Counted from the first letter of the stretch, positions 18,466 through 28,097 are shown. The stretch is DNA of 64,000 nt from MPNP01 sp963668325 (GCA_963668325.1 OY764222.1:124001-188000), one strand, 5' to 3'. Notes: a model not told the origin generated them from the sequence alone. A program made the numbers and translations.

Positions 18466-19245
18466 ATGACCAACAGCATTCCAATCAGTAAAGTTAAGTA
18501 TTATTGCCTCAAAGGAAGAAATGTCTTTATTTCCGGTGGCGCGACCGGAATCGGTAGATCCCTGGTCGAGGATTTTGCCAACCAGGGATCAATTGTTGGT
18601 TTCGTAGATATTGCTACAAACGAGGGGCAAACCTTGGCCGATGAACTCAATGATAGCGGTTGCCATGTTGAGTTTACCCCTTGTGATATCACCGAAACCA
18701 AGGATTACCAAGCTGTTATACAGGACTTTATCGACCGTAATGGCCCATGCAAGGCATTACTTAATAATGCCGCCAATGACACCAGACACGAATGGTCAGA
18801 TGTTACCCCCGAGCAATTTAATTCCATAATTTCAGTTAACCTGAAGCATAGCTTTTTTGCTATCCAGACTGTTCTACCCGCGATGATTGAATCGGGTGGA
18901 GGGTCAATTATCAATTTTGGTTCCTCCAGTTGGTATGTAGGTTCTCAAAATCTTCCCATCTATGGTACTTCGAAGGCAGGTGTTCATGGAATGACAAGAT
19001 GCTTTGCGACAGATTTGGGAAAGCATAACATCAGGGTTAATACCATTGTACCTGGCTGGATAATGACCCAACGGCAGTTGGATTTGTGGGTTGACGAAAA
19101 GGCCAATGAAGCTTTGGACCAGAACCAGCGCTTGGCTGGTCGGGTTTTACCAGAAGATGTTTCAGCTCTGTCCCTTTTTCTGGCCTCGGACCAATCTCGA
19201 ATGTGTTCTGCCCAGAACTTTGTTGTGGACGCCGGATGGATCTAG
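18466..19245 (+). CDS. Short-chain dehydrogenase/reductase (SDR)
   Basis: A 259-residue classical SDR: NAD(P)-binding SGGATGIGRSLVEDF, an aspartate after the second strand (VGFVDIAT, suggesting NAD preference), NNAAND, the catalytic Ser in INFGSSSW, Tyr-x-x-x-Lys in YGTSKAG, and IVPGWIMT. It begins after AAGGA. Related SDRs oxidise sugars or hydroxy acids; with a sugar mutarotase divergent next door, an aldose dehydrogenase is plausible but unproven. Confidence 0.87.
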   Translation: MTNSIPISKVKYYCLKGRNVFISGGATGIGRSLVEDFANQGSIVGFVDIATNEGQTLADELNDSGCHVEFTPCDITETKDYQAVIQDFIDRNGPCKALLNNAANDTRHEWSDVTPEQFNSIISVNLKHSFFAIQTVLPAMIESGGGSIINFGSSSWYVGSQNLPIYGTSKAGVHGMTRCFATDLGKHNIRVNTIVPGWIMTQRQLDLWVDEKANEALDQNQRLAGRVLPEDVSALSLFLASDQSRMCSAQNFVVDAGWI

Positions 19246-19363
19246 GGCGGTTATGAATGGAAGGGAAACTGTGAACATTGTATATTTCTGGTTAAACCGT
19301 ACCAAAATGATCTTTAATCAGTAAGTTAATTTTTGAACTTCAAACTGACTAATTATTAAACCA

Positions 19364-20098
19364 TTGGACCTATCATTTTTATTGTCATTCAATTTCAGTA
19401 TTACCTTTCTAATCCAAATCCTGACATCAATTGATAAAAAATTTCCTGTTTTTGCCCTTTCTTTCTGTGTAGTGAAGAAAGACGAGTACATAAAGTCTGT
19501 TGTTCCGGCCTTACAGGAATTTAAATTCAAATACTGGGGACATGACTCAGTGATTCTTCATGAGCATGAAATCAGAAAGTCAAAAGGTGAATTTGCCTGG
19601 CTACAAATTAATAGGATCAAACGGAATGATTTCTACAATGACCTTAACCAAATAATGAGTGATGCCCCGATTACCATTATTGCTTCGGTTATCAAAAAAG
19701 AATCATTGATAAGAAAATACAAAAATCCCTATAACCCCTACGAACTTGCCTTAACATTTTGTCTGGAGAGGTTGTTGGAATACTTAAGGAAAAAGAAACA
19801 GAATGGTAAAACCACCCATGTAATCTTCGAAAAAAGGGGTTCAAGTGAAGATAAAGATCTTGAAAAACATTTTCACCAAATCAAAGAGGGGCGTAATACA
19901 TTACATCAATGTAATAGCGACTTTCAACTTATGGATTTTCAACCAATATTCGCAAAAAAATCTGTCAACTCAACAGGATTGCAACTTGCTGACCTGACAG
20001 CTAGACCCATAGCAAATCAAACAATCCATCCAGAAAACCACGATCGAGCATATAAAATCATTTTGGAAAAGTTATTTGAATCCAGGGTTTTTCCATAA
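19364..20098 (+). pseudogene. DUF3800-family gene lacking its N-terminal motif
   Basis: A 244-codon frame whose body matches DUF3800 proteins: FPVFALSFCVV, a conserved HDSVILHEHEIRKSKGEF, LTFCLERL, and near the end STGLQLADLTARPIANQ. Family members begin with a short strand holding a D-E-S-G-D motif, believed to be part of an RNase-H-like active site. Here the first 20 or so residues are instead a hydrophobic run from a TTG start, and the motif is not found in any frame just upstream. The C-terminus also looks shortened. It is probably a decayed gene; such genes are often on mobile or defence-rich segments. Confidence 0.65.
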
Positions 20099-20674
20099 AA
20101 AAAGCAAAAGGGCCCTGCTTAAACAGAACCCCCGCCGACCGGGTAATTCCCAATCCAAGTACAGTATATAGGAATTATCCATTGAAAAGCAATCTATTTT
20201 TTGGTACCGGTTTAATCGCCCACAACTACGAGACCAACAAAATTGACTTCGGCAGGAAATCCCGGACAAATTCAAATGAAGTTAATTATCAATGGTGTAC
20301 CACCGAAATTTAATATTGTGTCCCAAGGCCAATTTATTACCTATAAATCAACTGCAGATGGCAAATTGCTTAGCCAAATATTGAGTAGTTTCTTGCTCTC
20401 AAGCAAGTCATAGCAATTCAGTGGAACTTGATAACTTTGTCAAAATCTAAATTTATCTGCGTTTTAATAGCAAGAATAGATCGGACTAATCTCTTCCACC
20501 TCTATATTAAAGGATTTATTTCCTTGAGATTAAGGAACTTGCTTTGAAGTTCCATTGGCTGAAACACCATGTTAAAGGACTTGTCGACTGATCTATGATT
20601 ATAACCAGAATCAGAAATCGTGTACGCTATCAACATTTTCCTAACGTACCCTAACCTTCATTGTGGAATGGAGT
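20099..20674. other. Non-coding stretch downstream of the amine operon
   Basis: About 575 AT-rich bases between the DUF3800 remnant and the end of the large minus-strand operon. No gene, convincing terminator hairpin or repeat was recognised. Confidence 0.4.
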
Positions 20675-23071
20675 TCAGGAGTAGTTTCCTCTAACTCGTT
20701 TCTTTTCCGGGTCAAAATGTGGAAATGGAACAATCTTTGCCCTAAGCCTTTTCTGAAGCCCATCCAACTGCCCTACCTCAATTTCAGTGCCAAGTCCTGA
20801 ATGGCTTAAATCTACCCGCGCCAAGGCAATGGTCTTTCCCAGTATCGGCGATTTCATTGCCGAGGTGATTTCTCCAACCTGGGCTTTGCCAATTCTGATA
20901 CAATCACCATTTGAAGGTACCAATCCCGCTTCTATATCCAAGCCGACAAGTTTACGGACCGGATGTTCCTTTTTTCTCTCCAAAGCCTTCCTACCCATAA
21001 AGTCATCTTTTTGGGAAGCTAGGGGTACGGTGAATCCAATGCCGGCCTCAAAGGGGTCGGTTTGGTCAAAAAATTCATAACCAGCAAAGATCAGACCGGC
21101 TTCAATCCGTAATAAATCCAAAGCTTCCAAACCAAGTGGAACAATACCGAATTCCTCCCCTGCCTCCCAGACAGCATCAAAGACTTTTGCTGCATCCTTT
21201 GGATGGCAAAATATTTCGTATCCCAATTCACCTGTATAACCAGTTCTGCTTACGACACAGGCAATTCCTTTTGGTCCTCCTATCCGTGCGATGGTGAACC
21301 TGAACCATCCCAGTTCTTCAATGGTGGATTCAACCGGCGGGGTCCAGAATACCTTTTGTAAAACTTCCCTGGACCGAGGACCTTGAACTGCCAGGTTATT
21401 CAATTGATCCGTTGAGTTTCTAACCCAGGCGTTCAAACCCTTTTCCTTGGCTTGTTTCTGGAGCCACAACCCGGATTCGTCATTCCCCCCAACCCATCGG
21501 AAATTTGTATCCTGTATCCTGAAAACAGTCCCATCATCAATCATGCCACCATGCTCATAACACATGGCCGTGTACACAACCTGTCGGTTGGATAGTTTCT
21601 TGATATCACGCGTTACACAATATTGTACAAGCTCTTCAGCATCCGGCCCAGTGATTTCATATTTTCGCAGTGGAGATAAATCCGTTACTATGACTTTTTC
21701 ACGACATCCCCAATACTCACTGATTGCGCCATGATTGCGCATTGTGTTGGGAAGCCAGAAGCCGTTATATTCAACAAAATCACGGGTATGTTTGGCAAAA
21801 TTGTCATAAAAGCCGGTTTTTTTCGTTTCTATCATATCCCCCTCCTGTGTCTTTCTGTATCCTATCGAAACTTTGAAATCCTCGTCCTGATGGTAGGTAC
21901 GGACCTGAATATCCGTAGGATTCCACCCATTAGCGGAGTCAATATCACAAGGACAACCAGTCGAAACACAAACCAGGTCTGTGAGGGCCTTAAGCAAGAC
22001 AAAATCACCTGGCCGAGACCAGGGATCATCAAACATCATCGCGTGATTCTTATCCATACCAGTATTAAAAAAGAAGTTAATTGCTGGCCAACCCTCCCGT
22101 TTCCGAACTTCATAATGAGCTAATTTTCGTGACATGTTTTCAGAACAGTTCTTATGTCCGGGATAACCCATATCTTCATAGTATTTGGCAGTGCAAGCCA
22201 AGCCAAAGGCATCATGGCGCCCACAAGTGTCCTGGACAATTTGTACCAAGGGATCAAAGTCAACATTGAAAAATTTGGAATAAAGCCCGGGGGTTGGGTA
22301 AATGGTACCACCTAGTGACCTGGTAGCTGTGGGATCAATTTCCCTTTCCAATCCTTGGTCCAGATCACGCATTGAAAAGGCTTGGAAGTCAGAACACTCC
22401 CTACCTTGGACGTCCAGAATCTGGATATATTCTCCAGCCTTGACCTCATAAACAAATGCTTCCCCCGGCAGGATATTACCGTCAACGATGGGGTCAGCAA
22501 GCGGTGGTGGCGCTTTCAACTGTGGGGTTTCACCAGCAGGATTGGCTCTTTTTACATAAAGGGCAATCTCAGTTAGAGTACCTTGTTCCCAAGGTAACAT
22601 GGGAGAACCGGGTAAGGACACGATTAATATACCTGCTTGAGACGAAAAAAAGGTGTCCAATTGGCCCGGAGGCGTTCCCGAACCATGCAGGCAAACTGCA
22701 TCGCCTTCCGCAATATTTATTCCCCTTTCTTGCAATGTATCTATTGGAAAGTCCCAACCAAGAACAGAGTGGGATATTAGGTTGATGATCCCTTCCGGTT
22801 TTCCTGATCCCTTGGTTCCAAGGAACCCGGCATCAGATTTGCCCTCCAGATTGAACATAACCATTTCGACAGATTGGTTGCCCTCCAGGTTCAAGATACC
22901 GATTTCATCCCCTTCACAGATGGAAATTGTACGACTGCCCCCGCCTGGAATAATGTATCTTTCAGTTCCTGGTAGTAATATTGGCCTTCCAGGTTCAATA
23001 ATTCCCTTCCGTTCAAATGGAACTTCGTATCTCGGTCTGACCTGCTGGGTTATGGGAATCGATGTTTCCAT
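20675..23071 (-). CDS. DUF1989-GcvT fusion protein (aminomethyltransferase-like)
   Basis: A 798-residue protein. The first 400 or so residues hold DUF1989 (urea-carboxylase-associated) sequence, with a region around 205-400 containing IQILDVQGRECSDFQAF, CGRHDAFG, NFFFNTGMD and the metal-binding-type STGCPCDIDSANGW. The rest (about 420-798) is a GcvT-type tetrahydrofolate-binding aminomethyltransferase domain: KYEITGPDAEELVQ, NLAVQGPRSREVL, SRTGYTGELGYEIF and PLGLEALDLLRIEAG. GcvT domains transfer a one-carbon unit from an amine to tetrahydrofolate. It is the last gene of the operon and starts right after the previous stop codon. A likely job is to capture the C1 unit released by the operon's FAD oxidoreductase. 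The DUF1989 part's role is unknown. Confidence 0.8.
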   Translation of the reverse strand: METSIPITQQVRPRYEVPFERKGIIEPGRPILLPGTERYIIPGGGSRTISICEGDEIGILNLEGNQSVEMVMFNLEGKSDAGFLGTKGSGKPEGIINLISHSVLGWDFPIDTLQERGINIAEGDAVCLHGSGTPPGQLDTFFSSQAGILIVSLPGSPMLPWEQGTLTEIALYVKRANPAGETPQLKAPPPLADPIVDGNILPGEAFVYEVKAGEYIQILDVQGRECSDFQAFSMRDLDQGLEREIDPTATRSLGGTIYPTPGLYSKFFNVDFDPLVQIVQDTCGRHDAFGLACTAKYYEDMGYPGHKNCSENMSRKLAHYEVRKREGWPAINFFFNTGMDKNHAMMFDDPWSRPGDFVLLKALTDLVCVSTGCPCDIDSANGWNPTDIQVRTYHQDEDFKVSIGYRKTQEGDMIETKKTGFYDNFAKHTRDFVEYNGFWLPNTMRNHGAISEYWGCREKVIVTDLSPLRKYEITGPDAEELVQYCVTRDIKKLSNRQVVYTAMCYEHGGMIDDGTVFRIQDTNFRWVGGNDESGLWLQKQAKEKGLNAWVRNSTDQLNNLAVQGPRSREVLQKVFWTPPVESTIEELGWFRFTIARIGGPKGIACVVSRTGYTGELGYEIFCHPKDAAKVFDAVWEAGEEFGIVPLGLEALDLLRIEAGLIFAGYEFFDQTDPFEAGIGFTVPLASQKDDFMGRKALERKKEHPVRKLVGLDIEAGLVPSNGDCIRIGKAQVGEITSAMKSPILGKTIALARVDLSHSGLGTEIEVGQLDGLQKRLRAKIVPFPHFDPEKKRVRGNYS

Positions 23072-23662
23072 TTAACTTTCTCTCTGCATTTCCTTCGATC
23101 TAGCCCAATCCGGTTTGAATCCAATAACCAATATGTTTGGGGACAGATTCGGGTTGAACAATAGATTGTGCCAGTATGTCGCTTGCCAGCAATAATCACT
23201 GGTAGAATACCACTCTATCTTGCAGGCCAATGTGTAACTCTTGTTAAATGCCTCAAACCGTAGGATGCAGGTATCTGATTGGATCAAATCCCTATACTTT
23301 TCTGAGTCTTCCTCAAATGTTGCGGTCAGGGTATCTGAAAACCATTCCGGTTGTTGATAATATCTTTCCGAAAAGAACCTTAAAGCTTTTTCCCTTACCT
23401 GAAAAGGATCATTGGTAGATTTTGCCATGTGATGCATTTCAGGGGTTACAGCATGTTGAAGTTTGCGACAAAGAACTGTAACCACCGGGAAAGAAACCCA
23501 GGCCCCTGTCTCTGAATGAACTTGAGGTATAATGGAATTATCAGGCTTGCCGCCATTTTCGCGTACAAGTATTTGCCTTAAACGGCATTGCCATTTAAGA
23601 AATTCATCTTTTAAAGATACTTGTTTCTGGTTGTTTTCCCTGGTTGGCAAAAAATAAGTCAT
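23072..23662 (-). CDS. Conserved hypothetical protein of the amine operon
   Basis: A 196-residue soluble protein without signal peptide or membrane helix and no motif I recognise. It is rich in aromatic residues in its C-terminal half (WYSTSDYCWQATYWHNLLF). Its gene is tightly packed: it begins seven bases after the amidase gene and its stop abuts the start of the DUF1989-GcvT gene, so it belongs to the operon. The tight coupling to the downstream gene suggests a partner protein, but that is inference. Confidence 0.7.
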   Translation of the reverse strand: MTYFLPTRENNQKQVSLKDEFLKWQCRLRQILVRENGGKPDNSIIPQVHSETGAWVSFPVVTVLCRKLQHAVTPEMHHMAKSTNDPFQVREKALRFFSERYYQQPEWFSDTLTATFEEDSEKYRDLIQSDTCILRFEAFNKSYTLACKIEWYSTSDYCWQATYWHNLLFNPNLSPNILVIGFKPDWARSKEMQRES

Positions 23663-23669
23663 CTAACCG

Positions 23670-24494
23670 TTAAACCGCTTTGCTGATTTGATACTCTCTG
23701 TCATGGCTGAGACTAGGTATTTTTTGCCTCATTTCCCCAGATTTTTCGATGTCTATATCCGCCGTAATTACACCAGGTTCATCACCACCATCTGCCAATA
23801 TTTTTCCCCAGGGATCAATGATCAAGGAATGACCATAAGAACATCCCCCACCCGGGATATCCCCGACGGCGCATGGTGAAATGACAAAAGCACAATTTTC
23901 TATGGCTCTGGCCCGGTTTAGGACATGCCAATGGGCTTCACCTGTGGTTTTAATGAAAGCCGCAGGAACGGTAAGTGCGCCAGCACCTTGGTGCGCCAAA
24001 TCCCTGTAGAGGTGGGGAAACCTCAAATCATAACAAACAGACAGTCCCAGAGCTCCCATACATGTTTGGGCGATTACCCCACTTCCCCCAGGTTCAACTA
24101 CAGCACTTTCCCTATATTCTAGCGTATCAGACAGCTTGATGTCGAAAAGATGGATCTTGTCATACCGTGCCACTATCTCTCCGTGATCATTTATTACAAA
24201 TGATCGGTTTCGGAAGAGTTCATTAGACCCTTCTATGGCAATGGAACCACACAGGACCCATACCTTCTCCTGGTTTGCCAGTTCCAGAAGTTTCTGGAGA
24301 ATGGGATGGTTTTCTTCTGTTGCGACAGGAGGAGCGAGAAGTCCCTTTTCGCTTTTTAATCCCCCACAATATTCGGGTAAGAATATAAACTCGGTCCCCA
24401 GTTCCAATGCTGATCTGAAATGGGGAAGAAACTCTGCTTCTGCTTCCTTAAAACTTGCCCTTGGAGACAACTGCAGACAGGCAACCTTGGTCAT
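23670..24494 (-). CDS. Carbon-nitrogen hydrolase (nitrilase superfamily, omega-amidase-like)
   Basis: A 274-residue nitrilase-fold amidohydrolase with the full catalytic triad: Glu41 (FLPEY), Lys113 (YDKIHLFDI) and Cys154 (LSVCYDLRFP). The pattern fits the Nit2/omega-amidase and related branch, which hydrolyse amides such as alpha-ketoglutaramate. It begins two bases after the preceding gene's stop. In this operon, with a glutamine-synthetase-like ligase and glutamate-synthase-like subunits, it might hydrolyse a gamma-glutamylamide or its keto acid. Cytoplasmic. Confident of the family, not of the substrate. Confidence 0.85.
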   Translation of the reverse strand: MTKVACLQLSPRASFKEAEAEFLPHFRSALELGTEFIFLPEYCGGLKSEKGLLAPPVATEENHPILQKLLELANQEKVWVLCGSIAIEGSNELFRNRSFVINDHGEIVARYDKIHLFDIKLSDTLEYRESAVVEPGGSGVIAQTCMGALGLSVCYDLRFPHLYRDLAHQGAGALTVPAAFIKTTGEAHWHVLNRARAIENCAFVISPCAVGDIPGGGCSYGHSLIIDPWGKILADGGDEPGVITADIDIEKSGEMRQKIPSLSHDREYQISKAV

Positions 24495-24496
24495 TT

Positions 24497-24910
24497 TCAG
24501 AATTTCATATATGCCTTTCTCAACAGCACCAGAGGATGTCGATCAGACATCTGGAACTTAATCAGCAATTCCCGAGCAATCATATCCCGGTCCTGCTGGT
24601 TGTCAGGCAATTCTATTGAATCTGGGACCCTTACCCAACCATTGATGTTGCGGTCAAATACAGCAGGCTTACCATCTTCATATCCCATGTGAACATCTTC
24701 CAGCCAATTAAGATCATCCCACCCCATAACTTCCATGTATTCTTTCAGGAAGGGTGTCAGGCGATTATAATCAGGTACGAGATTTACATCGTAACGGTAG
24801 CCAATATGTTGACCAATCTCAACTTCCCGTTCCGACCCCAAACCATCCTTATCCTTGATGAACTGATCTATGTCGGATATATCCGAACCTCTATACTTTG
24901 TTCCAGCCAT
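24497..24910 (-). CDS. Small conserved hypothetical protein downstream of mgsC
   Basis: A 137-residue acidic soluble protein of unknown family. The ATG at 24910 follows AAGGAG and lies 11 bases after the mgsC stop; a longer frame running back into mgsC is just overlap and was not used. Sequence marks include EVEIGQHIGYRYDVN, FLKEYMEVMGWDDLNWLEDVH and a C-terminal LLIKFQMSDRHPLVLLRKAY. Being packed between the synthase subunits and an amidase, it is probably an accessory protein of that enzyme. No function can be given. Confidence 0.75.
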   Translation of the reverse strand: MAGTKYRGSDISDIDQFIKDKDGLGSEREVEIGQHIGYRYDVNLVPDYNRLTPFLKEYMEVMGWDDLNWLEDVHMGYEDGKPAVFDRNINGWVRVPDSIELPDNQQDRDMIARELLIKFQMSDRHPLVLLRKAYMKF

Positions 24911-24921
24911 CCAATTACTCC

Positions 24922-26286
24922 TTACAAATGGTGATAGTCTTCTATTCCAACAGTGTGGTTGGTTCCGGCCAGTGGAACGCCAGCCATGGCCGAAGCTTCC
25001 ATGGTCAGGGCGGCCAAGTCCTCCACCTCCAGCGAATGTATATTCGTCTTGCCACAAGCACGTGCAAAGAGTTGTGCCTCAATGGTCAGGGTGTGGAGAA
25101 AATTGTAAACCCTTTCTGCTGCCTCATCTGGATCAAGTCGTGACCTCAGAGCCGGATCTTGGGTAGCAACCCCTACCGGACATCTGCCGGTATGGCAATG
25201 ATAGCAATAACCGGGATCAACACCCATTTCTTCCGGGAAATTTGCTTCCGGAATATCTTTATTGCAATTGAGGGCCATCATTACCGAGTGCCCCAAGGCA
25301 ATTGCATCAGCCCCGAGGGCAAGTGCCTTGGCTACATCCGCTCCATTCCTTATACCACCGGCATAAACAAGGCTAATCTTGCCTTTCATGCCCAGATCAT
25401 CAATGGCCTTTCTGGCCTGACGAATGGCAGCCATTCCAGGTACACCTGTATCTTCGGTAGCCAGATGAGGTCCGGCCCCCGTTCCACCTTCCATACCATC
25501 AATATAAATGGAATCCGGATCACATTTTACGGCCATCCGAACATCATCGTAAACCCTGGCTGCACCGAGCTTCAATTGGATCGGGATCTGCCAATCTGTG
25601 GCTTCCCTGATTTCCTGGATTTTCAGGGCCAGATCATCAGGACCCAGCCAATCTGGATGCCTGGCAGGCGACCTTTGGTCAATGCCAGCCGGTAGAGATC
25701 TCATTTCGGCAACCTGATCGGTAACTTTCTGTCCCATGAGATGTCCACCCAGGCCAACCTTACAGCCCTGCCCGATAAAAAACTCACAACCATCAGCCAA
25801 CACCAGATGGTGAGGATTAAAGCCATATCGGGATTGAATACACTGGTAAAACCATTTGGAGGAATATCTTCTTTCATCTGGAATCATACCACCCTCACCT
25901 GAACAGGTAGCTGTGCCGGCCATCGTAGCCCCACGTGCCAAGGCGGTTTTTGCCTCATAGGAAAGAGCGCCAAAACTCATACCGGTTACATACACCGGGA
26001 TATCAAGCTCCAAAGGTCGCTTGGCCCTTGGACCTATAACGGTCTTGGTATCACATTTTTCCCGATAACCCTCGATAACAAACCTCGTTAGAGTACCTGG
26101 CAGAAAAGTTAAATCATCCCAGTGGGGTATTTTCTTGAAAAGGGAAAAACCCCGCATTCGGTAACGACCCAACTCTGACTTGACGTGAATATCATCAATA
26201 ACATGCGGGGGGAAAATAAACGATTTTCCGAGATTATATCTGTCCCGCTGCATGGGTTGCTTATGACTGTCCTCAGATTTTAACAT
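24922..26286 (-). CDS. mgsC: FMN-binding glutamate-synthase-like subunit (N-methylglutamate synthase C / GlxD)
   Basis: A 454-residue homologue of the central FMN/Fe-S part of glutamate synthase. Visible: IPVYVTGMSFGALSYEAK (FMN-domain start), GTATCSGEGGMIPDE, IQLKLGAARVYDDVRMA, IDGMEGGTGAGP, LVYAGGIRNGADVAKALALG, and the cluster motif CYHCHTGRCPVGVAT (C-x2-C-x4-C). In N-methylglutamate synthase this subunit joins an amine to 2-oxoglutarate by reductive amination. It lies 21 bases after mgsB with a strong AGGAG site. The same trio is called glxBCD in rhizobia, where its role is less clear; the choice of name rests on the neighbouring gmaS and mgd-like genes. Confidence 0.85.
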   Translation of the reverse strand: MLKSEDSHKQPMQRDRYNLGKSFIFPPHVIDDIHVKSELGRYRMRGFSLFKKIPHWDDLTFLPGTLTRFVIEGYREKCDTKTVIGPRAKRPLELDIPVYVTGMSFGALSYEAKTALARGATMAGTATCSGEGGMIPDERRYSSKWFYQCIQSRYGFNPHHLVLADGCEFFIGQGCKVGLGGHLMGQKVTDQVAEMRSLPAGIDQRSPARHPDWLGPDDLALKIQEIREATDWQIPIQLKLGAARVYDDVRMAVKCDPDSIYIDGMEGGTGAGPHLATEDTGVPGMAAIRQARKAIDDLGMKGKISLVYAGGIRNGADVAKALALGADAIALGHSVMMALNCNKDIPEANFPEEMGVDPGYCYHCHTGRCPVGVATQDPALRSRLDPDEAAERVYNFLHTLTIEAQLFARACGKTNIHSLEVEDLAALTMEASAMAGVPLAGTNHTVGIEDYHHL

Positions 26287-26307
26287 TCGAGTGATCTCCT
26301 AATGAAT

Positions 26308-27177
26308 TTATAAAATCAATTTCTTCTCGGTGGGTTCCAAATTATCGTAGTTCCACAGCTGCTTGCCGGCGACAATCTTGGTAAAATGGTCTACCCCCTG
26401 TTCTGGTACCATGCCGTAAAGGGAGAGTTTTCTGGTTAACCAACCTTTATCCAAATCGGTCAATTCGGCAGGAACAGCATCAACCCCCAAGCTTCTGATC
26501 TTACCACCAATGTAAATTGTCCCATCATACATGGAATCTCCGAGATTTTTCCCGGCATTCCCACAAACAATCATCCTACCCCGCTGCATCATGAATCCTG
26601 ACAAGGCACCGGTGTCACCACCAACAATGATTGTTCCACCTTTCATATCAATACCTGTTCTGGATCCTACGGAACCTTTACAGACAAGATCACCACCTCT
26701 AATGGCAGCTCCGAAGGTAGAACCGGCATTTTTTTCAACAATAATCGAGCCTGACATCATGTTTTCGCCACAGGACCAGCCGACCCTACCGTTAATCCTT
26801 ACGTTAGGGCCGTCATTCAGTCCAACGGCAAAATATCCCAGGGAACCTTCAAAGATCAGGTTCAAGCGACTTAATATACCCACCCCAAGACCGTGCATGC
26901 CCCGTGGATTATTGATGACAATGGATCCATAGCCTTCAGCCATAAGGTTCCTTACCTTGGTATTCACCTCGGTCGTGGTCTGATTATCGGCATCAATTTC
27001 TGTCCGTTTATTATAATCCACCTCTGGAGCCCATGGATAAACGAACCTATGCTCTTCATCGGGATCAAACTCTAAAGCCATTGACCTGCCGGTCAACTGC
27101 TCGGTGGTCATTCCAAGAGCCTTGACTCGGTCCTCCTGAGTCAATTCTCTCAATTCAGAATCACTTAGGTGTGCCAT
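26308..27177 (-). CDS. mgsB: GXGXG-domain subunit (N-methylglutamate synthase B / GlxC)
   Basis: A 289-residue protein dominated by the glutamate-synthase alpha-subunit beta-helix, with repeated glycine-rich turns: GGDLVCKGSVGSRTG, GGTIIVGGDTGALSG, GRMIVCGNAGKNLGDSMYDG. In glutamate-synthase-like enzymes this domain is structural and helps form the ammonia or amine tunnel between the amidotransferase and FMN sites. It overlaps mgsA by 13 bases, so translation is coupled. It has an N-terminal extension of some 60 residues before the repeats begin. Confidence 0.85.
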   Translation of the reverse strand: MAHLSDSELRELTQEDRVKALGMTTEQLTGRSMALEFDPDEEHRFVYPWAPEVDYNKRTEIDADNQTTTEVNTKVRNLMAEGYGSIVINNPRGMHGLGVGILSRLNLIFEGSLGYFAVGLNDGPNVRINGRVGWSCGENMMSGSIIVEKNAGSTFGAAIRGGDLVCKGSVGSRTGIDMKGGTIIVGGDTGALSGFMMQRGRMIVCGNAGKNLGDSMYDGTIYIGGKIRSLGVDAVPAELTDLDKGWLTRKLSLYGMVPEQGVDHFTKIVAGKQLWNYDNLEPTEKKLIL

Positions 27178-28097
27178 ACACGTACCTCCTCATCATAAGG
27201 ATCATAAGTATCAATTTCCTCGGGTAGAATTGAACGAATCGCAACTTCTTCCGATGCCATGGCAATCAGATCGTCACTTTCGTATAAAACCAGTGGTTTG
27301 GCCGCCATTGTATCCTTGGCCATCCCAAGTTCATCTCTGGTTGCAACCAAATAGGTAAAGACCCCATCAATTTCATGGATGGATTTGGTCAGGCTTTCTT
27401 CCAGAGTCTCACCGTTCGTGAGATTGTGAGCAGTATAGACGGCAAGAAGCTCAGAATCGCAGTTGGACATGAATCTGTGCCCCATACGTTCCATTTCCCT
27501 TCGCATTATCCAGTAATTGGTAATCTGGCCATTATGAACCACGGAAATGTCATTATAGGGAAAGGCCCAGTAAGGGTGAGCGGATCGTATGTCCACATCC
27601 GATTCCGTTGCCATTCTGGTATGACCAATCGCATGGGTTCCATGCAATGATTTCAAATTGTAATCCATGGATACTTCGGCTGCATCTCCCAAATCCTTTA
27701 CAAGTTCCAACCTTCTTCCCAGGGAAAGAATTTCCACTCCTTCCAATTCCTCAATGGTTTCGGCCATCTCGGTTGGTTTATCCTTGATTGACAGGGCAAA
27801 ACGCAAAGCATAATCGGTAGCCTGATCCTTGGATACTATCGTAGCATGTTCCCTGATGATATTTTCTACCTCATCAATGCGAGCACGGATTTGGCTTTTT
27901 ATTTTGCTACCCTTATCCATATCTTCACGTTCAGCAACCTTAACTCGCATAATAAGGTCCCCATTACCGACATCTCCATAGATGGCATAGCCAGTTGAAT
28001 CTGGCCCCCTATGCTTGAGGGCCTGGAGCATATCGGTCATTTCAGACCCAACACCAGAGGTTTTCCCTCGATGAATTATCCCAGCAATTCCACACAT
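27165..28097 (-). CDS. mgsA: Class II glutamine-amidotransferase subunit (N-methylglutamate synthase A / GlxB)
   Basis: A 310-residue Ntn-type glutaminase domain. The start MCGIAGIIHRGK places the catalytic cysteine at position 2, and LKHRGPDSTGY, GHTRMATESDVDIRSAHPY, VVHNGQITNYW and SNCDSELLAVY are the standard substrate-site motifs. In N-methylglutamate synthase this subunit releases the amine from gamma-glutamylmethylamide for transfer to 2-oxoglutarate. It starts after GGGAG at good spacing. An insertion of about 90 residues between the RGPDS and GHTRMA motifs is helical and charged and looks longer than a minimal domain. Confidence 0.85.
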   Translation of the reverse strand: MCGIAGIIHRGKTSGVGSEMTDMLQALKHRGPDSTGYAIYGDVGNGDLIMRVKVAEREDMDKGSKIKSQIRARIDEVENIIREHATIVSKDQATDYALRFALSIKDKPTEMAETIEELEGVEILSLGRRLELVKDLGDAAEVSMDYNLKSLHGTHAIGHTRMATESDVDIRSAHPYWAFPYNDISVVHNGQITNYWIMRREMERMGHRFMSNCDSELLAVYTAHNLTNGETLEESLTKSIHEIDGVFTYLVATRDELGMAKDTMAAKPLVLYESDDLIAMASEEVAIRSILPEEIDTYDPYDEEVRVWHT

